From Plasmodium coatneyi (lineage: Eukaryota; Apicomplexa; Aconoidasida; Haemosporida; Plasmodiidae), in contig NC_033567.1 of NCBI RefSeq assembly GCF_001680005.1, forward strand, positions 4,154,001 through 4,218,000: a stretch of 64,000 nucleotides of DNA. Direction: 5' to 3'. The translations under genes and the position numbers were made by a program. Positions 50,944 through 63,410 of this stretch are shown one piece after another. Each line of letters begins with the position of its first letter. Position 1 is the first letter of the stretch. Under the pieces are notes generated by a model, which saw only the letters and a program-made list of their open reading frames with translations, searched no databases and was not told where the DNA came from.

Positions 50944-53542
50944 TTACTCAACAAAGTCGAATCCTTTGCTCTCTGAAAAGGGGAATAAAGAAGTGCGGTA
51001 TGTAAAATGCGGTACACGTGTATGTATGTATTCGGCTCCCTGCAGAAGCAGAACGCCTTTTTTTTTCCCGCTATTTTTTCCTTCTTTTGTCGCACCATCG
51101 TTCCTCAGATTGACGAAGTATTCCTTCGCCTCCGTAATGTTGTCTCGGAATTTTTTGTATCTACAAAGGGGAAAAGAAAATAGACACAAACACATATATA
51201 TGCATACATCATGTATACGTTTCTGCCTGCACATCTTAACCCATTTCCTGGTTGGCCTCAATAATGGCACAACACTGATGCAACTCAAAATTTGCGAACG
51301 CGCCATATCGCTTGTGGCAAACCTTGCATGATGCAAAAATTCGTAATCGGGGTGCAGGCTATTTTTGTAGACCTTCTTTTTGCAAGCTGAATGGTAAGAA
51401 GTTTGTACATTAGGCTTGGATACACACAAAAAGGGGGAAGCAGGCAAACAATCTGCTATAAGGGAAACTGCACGCTGACATGACATGCGCAGATATATGC
51501 AAACGAAAGGGAATATAAGAACCTGCTATGGGGCATTCGATCGTGTCTTTATTATGCCTAAAAAAATAAGAATAATAATAATAAAACAGTTGGAATGACT
51601 TCCAATGCACTCCTTTTCTCCTATCCACTTCTACAAATTCGACTTACATCAATCGGAGTATGAAAGCTTTCTCAAACGTGTGCACACATGCCTTCCTATT
51701 TTTGCTAAACCTAAAGCAGGGGTGGTTACGCAAAATCAAGCAATCAATTTTGGCATTTAAAAAACGGTGATTAATTTTATGGAACATTAATACGTCTGTT
51801 GGCCTACACTCCTAAGTGCCTTTTAGAAAAGGAAATATATTTCTCATAAGGAGTGATACATGCAATGACTCTGTCGTATATACTTTTGAACATAAAAAGA
51901 TGGGACGTTCCGAAATGCACATTCTTACCGTTGCGTCACTGGGTTTTCAAAAGGCATTTGCGATATGGGGCATTTGGTGGGGAAGACCCCCACTTCTTCA
52001 TCCACGACTAATTCGTCCTCATCGTCGTCTTTCTGATTTTTTAAGTGAAACTGGGAAAGGTAGGGCAAAAAAAAAAAAAAAAAAAAAAAAAACAGAGGTT
52101 ATCGGAACCGGGAATTGGTCAAACTGTGTAATAATTAGGTACACAGTGCACTACACTGAGCCGCAAATGAGAAGATCAGCTCTTTTTGCAGTTTTTTTTT
52201 TTTTTTTTTTTTCATTTTTCCGTATTTGTACCCTTGCTAATCTGGATATGTCCTTTTCGTCCGTTTGATTTCCTGAACATTTGCAGAGTGCGTACGAAAA
52301 TGGGAGGCATACAAATTTAAATTATTAACGACAGGGATGGAAACAAAGATGGAATCACCAGGTAGTAATTCAGAATTGCGCAGTATTTCGTTTTCCTACA
52401 CACATTGGGTTACCAAAGTGAGTAAAAATGGGATTTGTTATTCCTCTGTTTTTTTTTCTTTTTTTTTTTCTTTTAAAACAATTTGTCTCATCTTTTCGTA
52501 CCTTGCAATTTAAACTTCACGTATCTGTTCACGAGCTTCAAATATTGCGCATCAATATTTAACTCGTCTGTATGTTCGGAAATGCGAAAAGGAAAAGAGA
52601 TCATGAGGACTTCTTTTACAAATCGCAGTGGATACGGATAAATGACAGTGAAAAAAAAAAAAAAAAAAGGATTGAGTAAGAGATGCCCCCCAATTGGAAC
52701 AACCCCACACGATTGGTCTCCTCTGTATTTATAAAACGCGTTTACCTGACCCTGAACGATGGGGTATATACACATGGGCATGATTTTTAAGTATAAAAAG
52801 GGGTTAAAAAAGGGGTTAAGCGGAGATTAAACGGGGCTTAAAATGGTGTAAATTGCTAACGCATCAGAGAAAAGAAAAATCGCATTTGCATATTAATGCC
52901 TGTAGCAACACTTACGAAAATATTTAATCGAAAATAGAATGTTGTACAGGCTCTTCTGCAAAGAACTGTGATATTTCTGGATTTCACTTGAAGGGGTGTA
53001 CTCCTCATCATATCTGTCCAGGCTGTCCCAGATGTCCTGGAAGCTTGGGATCTATATGGAGGGGGCAAGGAACGGGAAATAATTCAGAACAGTTTGTCCC
53101 TACACATGTGCATAGGTAAACAATCGGGAGAGTAACACAAGTTTGATTCTTTTTCATTCTTATTTACGAAATCCTCCTCAGATAATTCGTCTCCGCTTTT
53201 GCTTTCCTCCTGTGGGGGTGGGTAACGAGGGTCAGGTTATGTCACCTCACACGTCTGTACATATACAGTGTATACGTGTACCTATGGGCATATATGCAGA
53301 ACATTGGACATTCCTACTGCTCCCTGTTTTATTATTATTTTTTTCTGTTTCACGAGTTTTACCTCTGAGGAATCCCCTTGCTCGAACATTACAGTCGCAA
53401 TACTCTTTCTCCTTATACGACAAATTTGCATTATTTCTCTTTTTCGTATTTCCTCAATGACAGGAAAGGCGTTCACGGGATGGTATATTCTTCTCCTCTG
53501 CGTTGCAAAGTCAGTGGCAAGAAGTCGTGCTGATTGGCAAAC
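50944..53542 (-). CDS. SP-RING SUMO E3 ligase, NSE2/MMS21-like, about ten exons
   Basis: Exons supported by frame and splice signals: first coding part within 53542-53363, then 53209-53168, 53051-52916, 52612-52502, a gap, 52050-51929, 51695-51648, 51557-51523, 51386-51323, 51160-50944. The last five chain perfectly in phase and encode an SP-RING: KCPISQMPFENPVTQRK, CVHTFEKAFILRLM, then ECPIAACKKKVYKNSLHPDYE. These give C-x-H and C-x4-C pairs as in NSE2. NSE2 is the SUMO ligase of the SMC5/6 complex, acting in DNA repair. Upstream exons encode a helical N-terminal part (IPSFQDIWDSLDRYDEEY and FPFRISEHTDELNIDAQYLK), as expected for the SMC5-binding arm. Not resolved: the first Met (an ATG at 53653 is possible after splicing around an in-frame TAG at 53545-53543) and the junction between 52502 and 52050. 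In that gap an exon near 52275-52395 (ENEILRNSELLPGDSIF) is likely. The 3' end may be spliced again. Confidence 0.75.
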
Positions 53543-56500
53543 CTATTTCGCGAGGGTGTAAAATTCGCGTATTTGAAAATCTGGAAACTTCTTGTCCTTT
53601 TTCGCGAAAATAATTTTTGTCACGGAAAAATGGCAGCCAATTGTTCGATTCATTTTTTGCGCAAAATGAGCACCAGGTGGGTTTACTCGAATTTAAAAAG
53701 AAAAAAAAAAAAAACTTTTCCAACTGCGATGGGGCACCCCATTTTAGCTCCTTTATCTATGTTATTTTTTCCTTTTTTGCGGTGTGCTCATGAGAAGGTT
53801 AACCCCCTACGAAATAGCTTTAACATGTGTACGCGAAGGAGTATTAAAATTGCACATTCCTTATCCATTTGCCAGTCTGTTTTCACCTTTTTATGTAGTT
53901 CCCTGGGAGTGATAAAAACGCGTCAAACAGGTTTATGCATTTTTGCTCGAACAAGCATGTAAAAAAAAAAAAAAAAAAAAAAAAAAGTAACACTAGCAGT
54001 TGCAGTTGCTGCATCGTTTGTATGCTCACATATATTTGTACTTCCACATGCGACATACGGGCGTCACACATTTCCGTTTAATCAGGTTTACACGTTCGTC
54101 ATTATTACGAACGTGCTCTCATTCCATCTTCGCAAAGAAGTGGAGTAATAAATTAAGACGCTATTTATTTTTGGAAAAGGAACCGTATTTTTTTTTTTTT
54201 TTTCTCCTTTTGCGCGGGGGGGCTACCTACATAAACGGAACGTGTATTTTGATATAAGAAAATACGCATACATATCACTTAGCGTAACGCCTTGCGAATG
54301 CTGAACTGTTCTACATTTGTGCACTGATGTAGTAGCTCTAGTGAAAGGCCTCTTGCCCCCACATGTGTGCTTCGTACGAACGGGCAAATCACACCATTTT
54401 AGAATAATAAAAAAAGAATAAAACAGAGTAAAATAGTGTCTGTTGGATCTTTATACCTTTTTAATTTATAAAATAACTTCCCCTATTGTGGTCTTGCGCG
54501 TGTATGCGCAATGTCATTTAAATGAAAATTGGCACAAAGGAATTTTTTTTTTTTTTTTTTGTTCCATTTTATGTGCGTTTCGACTATCGTATCGGTATAA
54601 CTAAAAAAGGCAATCACTTTCTATTTATTTTTTCCCCAACTTTACGAGTTCCAAAATTTCTTTTAAAGCTTGCTAAGCAAGACATGCATGCTATTTGTTA
54701 CATTGTAGGAAGTGCCCAAAGGTAAATAGCTACTTCGCATAGGAACCTATGTGCACCAATATATACGCACTTGCAGTGAGAGAAGCACGTGATAAAATAG
54801 GCACTACATATATGCAAGTGCACCTACGCTTGCAAAAGCATTAAGTTTATAACCTTGTTTCGAAAAAAAGAATCATTGTGCACTTCCCCTTTTATATTCT
54901 CATGAAATGCACCTTTTGCTTTCTGACAAGAAGTAGCCCCACTGTGGTGCAAACGGAAACCGGCATTTTTTGCAACACAGTGGATAGCCTATTCTCAACC
55001 CCATTAGTAGTTAATCTTTTCGACCGAAAAAGATTTCACGTTCGTACGACTTGCCTAGGTTAGTGCTTTCTTGTTCTAATGTTAATAATTCCCTGGGGGC
55101 GTTTAAAATTGCTTGACGCAGCTTTTGCAGCCGCGACATGCGCGCATGCAAGTGCAAATATGCACGAGTATATACATGTGTACGCGCACATAAAATGTAC
55201 AAAATTTTGCTTTTGCAACATTGCACGTAAGTCCTCCCTATGCTTTTTTTAACCCCCTGGACCGCACCTATTTAACCTCACCACACAACCCACCATACTA
55301 TACTGTCGTTTGCAAGAAAATATAAAATATTATAATTACGCGCGTGGGATATAATTGTCACGAATATACATTAGAATTAGTCCCAGCGCACCTGCTTCCT
55401 CAGATAACCGCTGTAAGTTTTACACAAAAGTCGCGATAAAGTTATGCGGAAAAATTGAATAAATAAAGGGCAAAAAATTAACATAAAAATTGGTATAAAA
55501 AAAATTCGCTGTTTTTTTACTATATGCGGGGGACTACCTTTTTTCTGAGTTGATTTTATTATTTACAGTAAAAATCTACATGCGCTAAATTGTTAATATA
55601 TGTGCAGACTTGGCTTAGCGTACGCGAGGCATTTTTTTATATAAGGTATTTTTATTGCGGCTAAATCGGGGCATATAATAAATATTTACAGATCTAACCT
55701 TTTCTTATAGAGGGCGAATAGGGCACCGTTTCTGAAAGTGCGCATATTTTTAAATCGAGCGAATGTGGCGAGCAAAAAATGGACTCGGCCATAAAAAACT
55801 CGATGACGGTCGAACAACGGCAAAATAGGAAGGGCAATAATAAGCGCAATAACCGCGGCGATGGTGAGCCATAAATAGATATACCTGCGCCAGGAGCGGA
55901 TCGCGGCATGCAAGAATGGCGAAGCAGCATGGGTAAAAATTTCAGAAATAAATAATAGATTTATATTTTGTATATTTTAGGATCAGGTTAGGGACTAGCC
56001 CCTGCCCCGTTTTTATTTAAAAAAAAAAAAAAAAAAAAATTATAAGCACCCCATTTCTTGGCCGCGACGTTTTGTACATAATATAAATATGCTCCATAAT
56101 ATATATAAACTGTTGCTGTTGCATTATGTAGAATATACGTATACGCCAAAGCAACGTCGCAGTTATTATAAATGTGAGCTCAGTCTGGCAGAATTTTTTT
56201 TTTTTTTTTTTGTAATTTTTTTTGTGATCTTTTTTCGTACGCGTTAAGAGCATATATGATGATGCCCCCGACCCGAGAACATAATTTATTCATAATACAT
56301 GCGCATGGCAACTGTACGTACTCCTCTACATCATTAGTATATACATGTAGGCAAAGCATATATATATATGAAAATATACCATATATTATTTGTATGATGT
56401 TGCGTACATAGCACTGGGTACGTAAGGTACGAAAATGCCTACTTTTACCTCCCTTTTCTTTATTTATATGCCGCAACAGGCAGTTGCATAATACTAACGT

Positions 56501-57604
56501 TAAAACCTTTGAAGAAGTCCTTGCCAGAATAAAGTAATATTATATTTGCCCCCATCTTACGGCATTATAATATACTACCTATATGTACGTACAGTAAAGT
56601 AGTACCTACTTCTTATAACTTTATGGGTAAATTTTGTCTTTTTTTTCTTTTATTTCTACTATTTAGTATATTTCGTTTATTGTGAAAAAAATAATTCATT
56701 TATTTATAGAATTTAAATTGTCTATATAGAGTAAATGGTCAAAAAAATATAAGCATATATATTTATATGGCATTCTGTATAAATATGTACGTGCCAATTT
56801 TTTGAGCTATTTTTTTTTTTTTTTTTTTGCTTCAAAAGTTATGCAATTGTTTTACGTAATTTAGGCAAACAACGTAGAGTCATTCTTCCGTTTGCCCTAT
56901 TAGAACTTCCGTCTACTTCGTAATTTTTTCCGTACAAGTGGCAGGAGTGACAACTTTCTGTTCTATTCATTACTCCCCCTTTTTGTGAATCAAATTGTAC
57001 GCGTTGGAGGGATCAGGTCTAGTGCGCGGCATGCATCCGTCTTTTTCTTAAAAGGAAAAGAAGACCACCATCATCGCGGCAAAAATCGTGGTGGCAGTCA
57101 TCGCTCCACTGGCAGCTATCAGTACAATCGCGGACAATCCCCGCTTCTGTAGACAACCACCACTGTAGAAATCGCCAAAGTAGCCTTACCATTATGCGCA
57201 TCCCTCCCCCTTGATCGCTCTGTCAGCCTTCGCCCTTAGCGTAACAAGCTGGATCCCGCATTAATAAATCAGAATTAGTCGTCCGGAACATTTTGTATAT
57301 TCGCAATATGTAATCTGTTGGGCTAAGGAAGATTCAAAAAATAATTTTTTTTTTTTTTTTGAGCCCCCGCGGGGAGCGTTAAATGTTGTAAAAGACGAAG
57401 GAACAAGGTGTACCCTTTCGTGTTAGGCCTGCTCTATAACCTCTTTACCGCATAGCCTATGTATAATCCGTTTTTTGTATTCGTTCCGATCTCCTCCCCC
57501 GTCTGATCCTACGAAGAAACTACAAAGAATAAAAATGATGATGTGGTTGTGCTAAAAGTCACCAAAGTTATAAGACAAGTTCACATAAATCGAATAACTG
57601 TAAA
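53543..57604. other. 4-kb intergenic region with two GC-richer islands
   Basis: Divergent promoters of the NSE2-like gene and the 1479-residue gene are expected here. It is AT-rich with A/T runs (53961-53986, 54542-54560, 56019-56039, 56813-56828). Two islands of clearly higher GC, about 55690-55945 and 57000-57260, are treated as findings. A perfect 10-bp GC palindrome (CCCCGCGGGG) is near 57365. No tRNA or rRNA recognised; not AT-rich enough to be a centromere. Confidence 0.5.
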
Positions 57605-60600
57605 ATGCCTTTGAAGAATGATGCTAAAAATAAGAACGTAAAAACTAATGTGAACAATTCTGTGGTTCAAAACAGGAGCAGTGGTCCTACGAATCACGCA
57701 ACTGTTGTTGACAGTAATCCATCGGGAAACAGAAGCAGAGCAGAAGAATTGAGAGAGGAGAGGCGGGACAGAAGAAGCAGAAACGCACAGCGTAGCGATA
57801 TCGCCAGCTGCTACATCGATGATGTAGGGAATGCGAAAAAGGGGAAAGGTGACAAAGAAGTTATTATTAACGAAGTGCAGGTGAGTACAACTTCCCTGAG
57901 GGAAGACACCTTAAAACGAACCACCCAAGATTATACCACGGTACGTGTTAACGACATTGTTCGTGGTACAAGGATTCTGGATGACGATGAAGACGTGCAG
58001 TTAATCGAGGAATTTAGCACATTTCAAACAAGGAACGGAAAGGGAGAACAACATAGTATTATCCCACCCCAGGGTGAAGATAGTAGAATCCCCAAGAGAG
58101 AAAAATCATACCCCATGAAAGATCCAAATAGAGAAAAAGAACACGACAATTCAGTCGTACAAGAAGAAGTGGAAATTGTTACCGTTAAGAGGTCAAAGAG
58201 GAAACCCATAAGGAACAATAAATACGACATATTTATTCAGGAAGAAAGTACAAGAAATGTGGACAGATATAGCAACATGGAGGGACCTAACAACAAAAAG
58301 AAAAAGGTGCTAATGCAGAAAAACATAGTGGATAATACGTTCCAACCGAATTATTGTGAGGTAAAAACAAGTAGCATTATCACCAGGGAGGAAGACAATC
58401 TAGCGACTAACGTAAATGTGACTTATTCCAGAATTGTAGACTCATTGAGGGGAAATACAGATCATCCTGTCCACATAAAATCCGTTCCTAGTTTGACAAA
58501 AAATGAAAAAGTTCCTCAAAAACCAGAGCACTACTACTGCAACGTTTTAGGCAATGATGTTTTAACCGATGCGGCAGAAAATGCTCCACACAATTTGTCC
58601 ATTCCTCGCGTTGGCAATTCCACCACGGATGATAATGCCTACCGATTCAGTGCCCCCACGTCTGCGGTAAACGGCATTGACGCCAGAGGGTACGATTTAT
58701 CTTCGGTGAATCAAAATATGTGGAATGATCCAGATAGGAAGGGAGAGCAGAGCGCAGAGGAAATGGTTCCAGAAGGTAGAGCAGTTGACATGCACAGCTC
58801 TGTACGTGGTTTTCAGAGGGGAAGATCACACAGAGGTAGGGGAAAAGGTAAATCAGGATTGGGAAGGGGCAGAGGAAGAGGTAATTTCAGGGGCAAGAAA
58901 ATCGAATACATTAAACAACAACCTTATAGCATTAACCCTAACGACCTCATGAGTGATGCAGAGAGGATTTTTCCTCACATAACCGATCAAGGTGGAATGA
59001 CCGTCCTTCCTATTAGTGAAGATGCTCACCAGAGCGTTGTAGCCCCCCCCGTTGAGAAGAAAAAAAGAGGAAGAAAAAAGAAAATACAAAACAGTAATGC
59101 TCAAGATAGTGTACTGGATGTAAGCTTGAATGAAAATGCGAGGGAAGATAAAAGTTCAGTGAGTCCACTCCTTCATTATAGGAGGACACGCAGGAGATGT
59201 AGTGACGTTCTTTTCGACATGGGCAACGCACCAGGTGATGCAGATAAAATCAATTCGCATATTCCCCGAAGGGCGTCATCCATGTTTCAGGGGAGGGATT
59301 TACCCCATTTGAGAACCCTCAAGGATGATATAAACAGCAGCGGTGCTTATAGAAGCTGGACCTCTGCAAGGAGAAGAGTAAAAGACGAGAGGGATAAGGA
59401 ATACTTATACGGTGGGAATAGCACTCTCGGTGTGGGTACGTTGGATGGTACGAATTCAGGTAATGTAGTCAGTCGGTCTAGCGGTAGTCATCACCCAGAT
59501 TATGCATGTGGACGAAGTGGAAGAAGAAGGAACTGCACTGAGAGGGGAAAACATATTACAGGTAGGAAGAAATCAAGAGGACGCGGATGCACGTCAGCTA
59601 ACATCACCACCAATGTAGACAGTGACAAAAGTAGCACTTCTAATGTGCTACTGAAAAGTGAATGGAACAAAGCTGATAATAATAAAAAAAGTAACAATCA
59701 CAGATGTAGTGATAGTGATAGCAAGAGACTCTTCCCAAATGAAACGTTTCAAATTAAAGAGGAATTTATGAATAGCGTAAATAGCCTCAATACAGTATTC
59801 AATTTCAACGACGAGTTTTTAAAATTTCTAAAAAAAATTAGCCAAGTGGACGACATTGATTATGATGTTATGTTGCTCTTCCTGGGGGAGGTGCAAGACA
59901 AGCTAGCCAAAGATATTAAACAGGAATTCCCACGTGACGTGTTACATTCCCACAATGTGGATGAATCTGTCGAAGCGATGGGGTACTTAGTAGACATACT
60001 AAACAATAATAATGAAATTTTAAACAAACTGAACCAGCTAGAGTATAAGTTCTATTATGACTACGTGAGGAAGAGGTCCTGTAAAGAAGCAAATAAGCAA
60101 AAAAATTATGACCATAAAGTGGAGAATGAAATTGCCCAGAATAGCGCGCGCATTCCCACAGATATTAATAATGAATGCTGTTCCAAAATTGAAAGCAATG
60201 ATTTAGGTGATGACAACAGGGTGAACAACCACTCTAGTAAGAGCCTTAACCAAATTGATGACGAGGAAAAGAGGAAACTGAACGAGCTTATGCATTGCGC
60301 TGACAAGGAAATGAATGATAATTGTAAGACTCCCACTTGTGGCGATATGTCCTTTATGAATTACAAGGAGGGAAATGACTTTCATCACATTAATGAAGGC
60401 AACTTGAATTTAAAAAATGATTGTGCGAGTATTACTCTGCCGAATTGTAATTCTGTGGGGGATAAACCGCACAATGAAAGAGGTGGAACGGTAGGTGAGA
60501 GGGGCGTTCCCTCTCATCCAACCAGTGGGGTCGCACCACAGGTGACGAAGTGCACTAGGAAGGACAGACAACATGTAGAGGAGAAAGAAAAACAGGAAGG

Positions 60601-62044
60601 GGAAGCGAACGCAAAAACAAACAAATTTGTAAAAGACGCAACGGGAGAAGGACCACCCCAGGTTGCGCCAAAGTGTACGGACAAAACAGACCATAATGCA
60701 GAAAAAGAAAAAATGAGCAAAAAAATAAGCAGAAAAATAAACGACATTCACTTTAAGCGTGCTCACAAGCTGATCAAACGGAACAACTTCGATTTCGTGT
60801 GCGATGAGTTAAACAAACTTATAAAACAAACCCTGCAAAATGAAGACTTGTTCTACTCAAATTATTCCGACGGGAGATATAGAAATGTAAATGAAGAAAG
60901 CTTGTTTAAGCATTACATATCGACGAAATTGTATGAGACCTCCAACTTGGTTGACACGTATAACGAGGAGCAGAAGGAAAGTAACCTTCCTACCCAGAGG
61001 GCATTTAGAGGCAGGAAGTTGGGGGACAATAAAGGTATCAGCAGAAAAGTCGACGAGCGGGAAAAAACGCTGATGCAAAGTTATGCTGATTATTTTAGAC
61101 GACTGAACGATGTGTCCAGCAGGGAGCGCATTGGGGAAAGCGGAAAAAGTGGTCCTGCACAACTGGGCCATTCCACTAATGATCAGTTAGATGCGCATTC
61201 CAACTCTACTGGCGTAATGTTATCGCATGCAGATGATAACACGGAAAAAAAAGAACAGAACAACCGTTTAAATAGTGAAGAACAGATGCATGATGGACAG
61301 AAGGGCACAGATCCGCAGAGTGGAAGTATCCAGAAAGAGGAAGCACAAAAGGACGAACATGGAAAAAAAAAATTCTGGTTTGCGAAGATTATTCCGTTTT
61401 TTAAGAAAAACGCAAATGCGAATGGATCGGTTGACAATAATAATCCCGACGATGTTGACGGCGCTGTGAAGAAGGAAACCAACGCGAAGTTTGAGACCCA
61501 CCCCAGCGGCAGTGTTGAGGCCACCGGGAAAGGCCTAGGAGATGGTAAATCCAAAATTGACGGAGAAAAGGCTAACGCCTCTATCAAAACACACGATGAG
61601 GGAACCAAAGTTAGCGCCCTCTTCAAAGGCAATAGGAACTCTTTAGACATTTCTAATCGGAGCGAAAAAGACATGGGGGGAAAAAGCGCGACGGATCTGT
61701 CACTACGCCACTATGGTAGCGGTATTACAGAATACGGAACCTTACCCAAAACGTGTGCCCACGCTTTCAGTCATACGAATGAAACGAGCGAAAAGAACAT
61801 CGACACTCTGCTGAAGGAGACATTCCATTTAAAGGACAACGAATTTATGAGCATAAAAGGGGACAGAACGCAACAGGAAATTTTAAACTGCCTGAGAATG
61901 GTGTCCCAAATTAAGAAAATATTTTTTGACGAATGCTCAAAAATGATTAATGACCAGATTTATGTTCTTGAGAAAAATTTTAGGATACCTGGCTGCTCCT
62001 TGTCGATACTGAAAGATTCGTTTGGCTATAATGATGGCGAGTGA
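57605..62044 (+). CDS. Plasmodium protein of unknown function, basic, 1479 residues
   Basis: Single exon. I do not recognise a family. Visible features: a charged N-terminal third with Arg/Lys/Glu-rich text (RAEELREERRDRRSR near 40). There is a Gly/Arg-rich segment at about 405-435 (RGRSHRGRGKGK, GRGRGRGNFRGKK) that resembles RNA-binding RGG boxes. An AT-hook-like KKKRGRKKK sits near 484-492, and another basic GR-rich patch near 650 (GRKKSRGRG). Between about 725 and 835 the sequence is less biased and probably folded (FNFNDEFLKFLKKISQVDDI, MLLFLGEVQDKLAKDIK). Around 1030-1130 is another ordered-looking segment. The rest is Asn/Lys/Asp-rich. No signal peptide or membrane helix. The composition suggests a nuclear or RNA/DNA-binding protein, but this is inference. 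Gene order suggests it is the conserved gene next to EF-2 in other Plasmodium species. Confidence 0.8.
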   Translation: MPLKNDAKNKNVKTNVNNSVVQNRSSGPTNHATVVDSNPSGNRSRAEELREERRDRRSRNAQRSDIASCYIDDVGNAKKGKGDKEVIINEVQVSTTSLREDTLKRTTQDYTTVRVNDIVRGTRILDDDEDVQLIEEFSTFQTRNGKGEQHSIIPPQGEDSRIPKREKSYPMKDPNREKEHDNSVVQEEVEIVTVKRSKRKPIRNNKYDIFIQEESTRNVDRYSNMEGPNNKKKKVLMQKNIVDNTFQPNYCEVKTSSIITREEDNLATNVNVTYSRIVDSLRGNTDHPVHIKSVPSLTKNEKVPQKPEHYYCNVLGNDVLTDAAENAPHNLSIPRVGNSTTDDNAYRFSAPTSAVNGIDARGYDLSSVNQNMWNDPDRKGEQSAEEMVPEGRAVDMHSSVRGFQRGRSHRGRGKGKSGLGRGRGRGNFRGKKIEYIKQQPYSINPNDLMSDAERIFPHITDQGGMTVLPISEDAHQSVVAPPVEKKKRGRKKKIQNSNAQDSVLDVSLNENAREDKSSVSPLLHYRRTRRRCSDVLFDMGNAPGDADKINSHIPRRASSMFQGRDLPHLRTLKDDINSSGAYRSWTSARRRVKDERDKEYLYGGNSTLGVGTLDGTNSGNVVSRSSGSHHPDYACGRSGRRRNCTERGKHITGRKKSRGRGCTSANITTNVDSDKSSTSNVLLKSEWNKADNNKKSNNHRCSDSDSKRLFPNETFQIKEEFMNSVNSLNTVFNFNDEFLKFLKKISQVDDIDYDVMLLFLGEVQDKLAKDIKQEFPRDVLHSHNVDESVEAMGYLVDILNNNNEILNKLNQLEYKFYYDYVRKRSCKEANKQKNYDHKVENEIAQNSARIPTDINNECCSKIESNDLGDDNRVNNHSSKSLNQIDDEEKRKLNELMHCADKEMNDNCKTPTCGDMSFMNYKEGNDFHHINEGNLNLKNDCASITLPNCNSVGDKPHNERGGTVGERGVPSHPTSGVAPQVTKCTRKDRQHVEEKEKQEGEANAKTNKFVKDATGEGPPQVAPKCTDKTDHNAEKEKMSKKISRKINDIHFKRAHKLIKRNNFDFVCDELNKLIKQTLQNEDLFYSNYSDGRYRNVNEESLFKHYISTKLYETSNLVDTYNEEQKESNLPTQRAFRGRKLGDNKGISRKVDEREKTLMQSYADYFRRLNDVSSRERIGESGKSGPAQLGHSTNDQLDAHSNSTGVMLSHADDNTEKKEQNNRLNSEEQMHDGQKGTDPQSGSIQKEEAQKDEHGKKKFWFAKIIPFFKKNANANGSVDNNNPDDVDGAVKKETNAKFETHPSGSVEATGKGLGDGKSKIDGEKANASIKTHDEGTKVSALFKGNRNSLDISNRSEKDMGGKSATDLSLRHYGSGITEYGTLPKTCAHAFSHTNETSEKNIDTLLKETFHLKDNEFMSIKGDRTQQEILNCLRMVSQIKKIFFDECSKMINDQIYVLEKNFRIPGCSLSILKDSFGYNDGE

Positions 62045-63106
62045 CGCGCCGGTTTTGTTCTTTCGGGGAATTAAGTCTTTTTTTCTTTTTTAAAATAGGC
62101 CTTTTTTTGAAAAAATGCCTCTCTCTTTTTTGCCAATTTTTTTTGTCCCGCCGCATGAAGCGAATACCACCTTTTTGTTTTGTTTTTGTTTTCCGCATAA
62201 CTGAACCGCTTAAAGATGGCTCCCCGGAGCACATTTAAAATTGACCCTAATGAAGGAACACTTGTCTTAACGGGTAAATTTTAACCAGCCGCTCCGTTGT
62301 GCGCCTCGAAAATTAAGAAAAAAAAACAAACATCACATGATGTGTATGTACGTACGTAGTTACATGTTCACCCCAAGGCGTTGCTGACAGCTGAGCAATC
62401 TACTTAAAAGGACAAACTTGATTTCGCCTTTAAACGTTCGTGATCCTTTTACGTGTTACTTTATGGGGACTACGTATTTAAACCAGGATGTTTCTTTTTT
62501 CATTTTCCTGAAGGGACACTTCAACATAACCGTAACAATGTGACATTCCGCTTAAGTGTGAAAAAAGAAAGTCTGTCACTTCCCCTCTACATCACGAAAG
62601 CGGCGAACAGTCGAACAGGTTTGCATTTTCCCGCCAAGGGGGTACTACTCTTCCTTTTGGAGGAAGTAAGCTGCGTGCAAAAAGGCGCTATTGCATTGTG
62701 CAGATGTGCTACCCCGGTGAGGTAAAAAAAAATTTTGTGGGGAGTTATGAAAATTTACGCACAAAAAGGGGTACCTGTTTTGCCCTTTCGATAGGATACA
62801 CATTGGCATATTCCTCAATGTGCTACTATGCGAATATACCGCTTGGTGGGGGAACAGCTATGGCACCACCCCTATAACACATCTCCACTTTTCGCGGAAA
62901 CCCTCTCATGGCATAAAGGAAGAGTACCTTCTTAAAATTAAAAATCTGTTCTACTTGGTCAAAAACACTAAAAGTTCAAAAAGTTCAGATGACGCATAAA
63001 AATTGCAAATGCGTTTTTTGTTCATGTTGGGTAGGGGGTAAAACACAAGAAAAGGAACACGTCCGTGCGCACGGGTGGAAAAAATGAATTATATTAATAT
63101 TATAAA

Positions 63107-63153
<47 letters not shown>

Positions 63154-63410
63154 ATGTGTATGTATGTCAACGTGTGCATTTTTTATTAGTAATGTATTTT
63201 TGAATTTTATTTTGTAGGCCTGGAGGTGCCTACTCAGGTGCTGCGTGGTGGAATGCTTTCCCCTGTGGGTAACACACTCGAGGGACACGTACAGGAGAAA
63301 GCATTTTCACCAGTCCACCATTGGGTGATGACCTCTGTCAGTATGAACACAACGAGTGGAAGCATCCATGCAAGCATAAATGCATGTGTGCCGCAAGGGA
63401 GGGTGGCCCC
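62045..63410. other. Intergenic spacer between convergent genes
   Basis: 3' regions of the unknown gene and EF-2. Contains T/A-rich sequence, a TATATATATA run followed by T30 at about 63106-63151, and no coding frame with family support. Confidence 0.55.
63106..63151. repeat. (AT)n plus poly-T microsatellite
   Basis: An (AT) run of about 17 bases followed by about 30 T, in the 3' flank of EF-2. Confidence 0.8.

Noticed and set aside
55300..56950. AT-rich stretch considered as a centromere
   Set aside because: Plasmodium centromeres are more than about 95 percent AT over 2 kb or more; this region contains many G and C bases and GC-richer islands.
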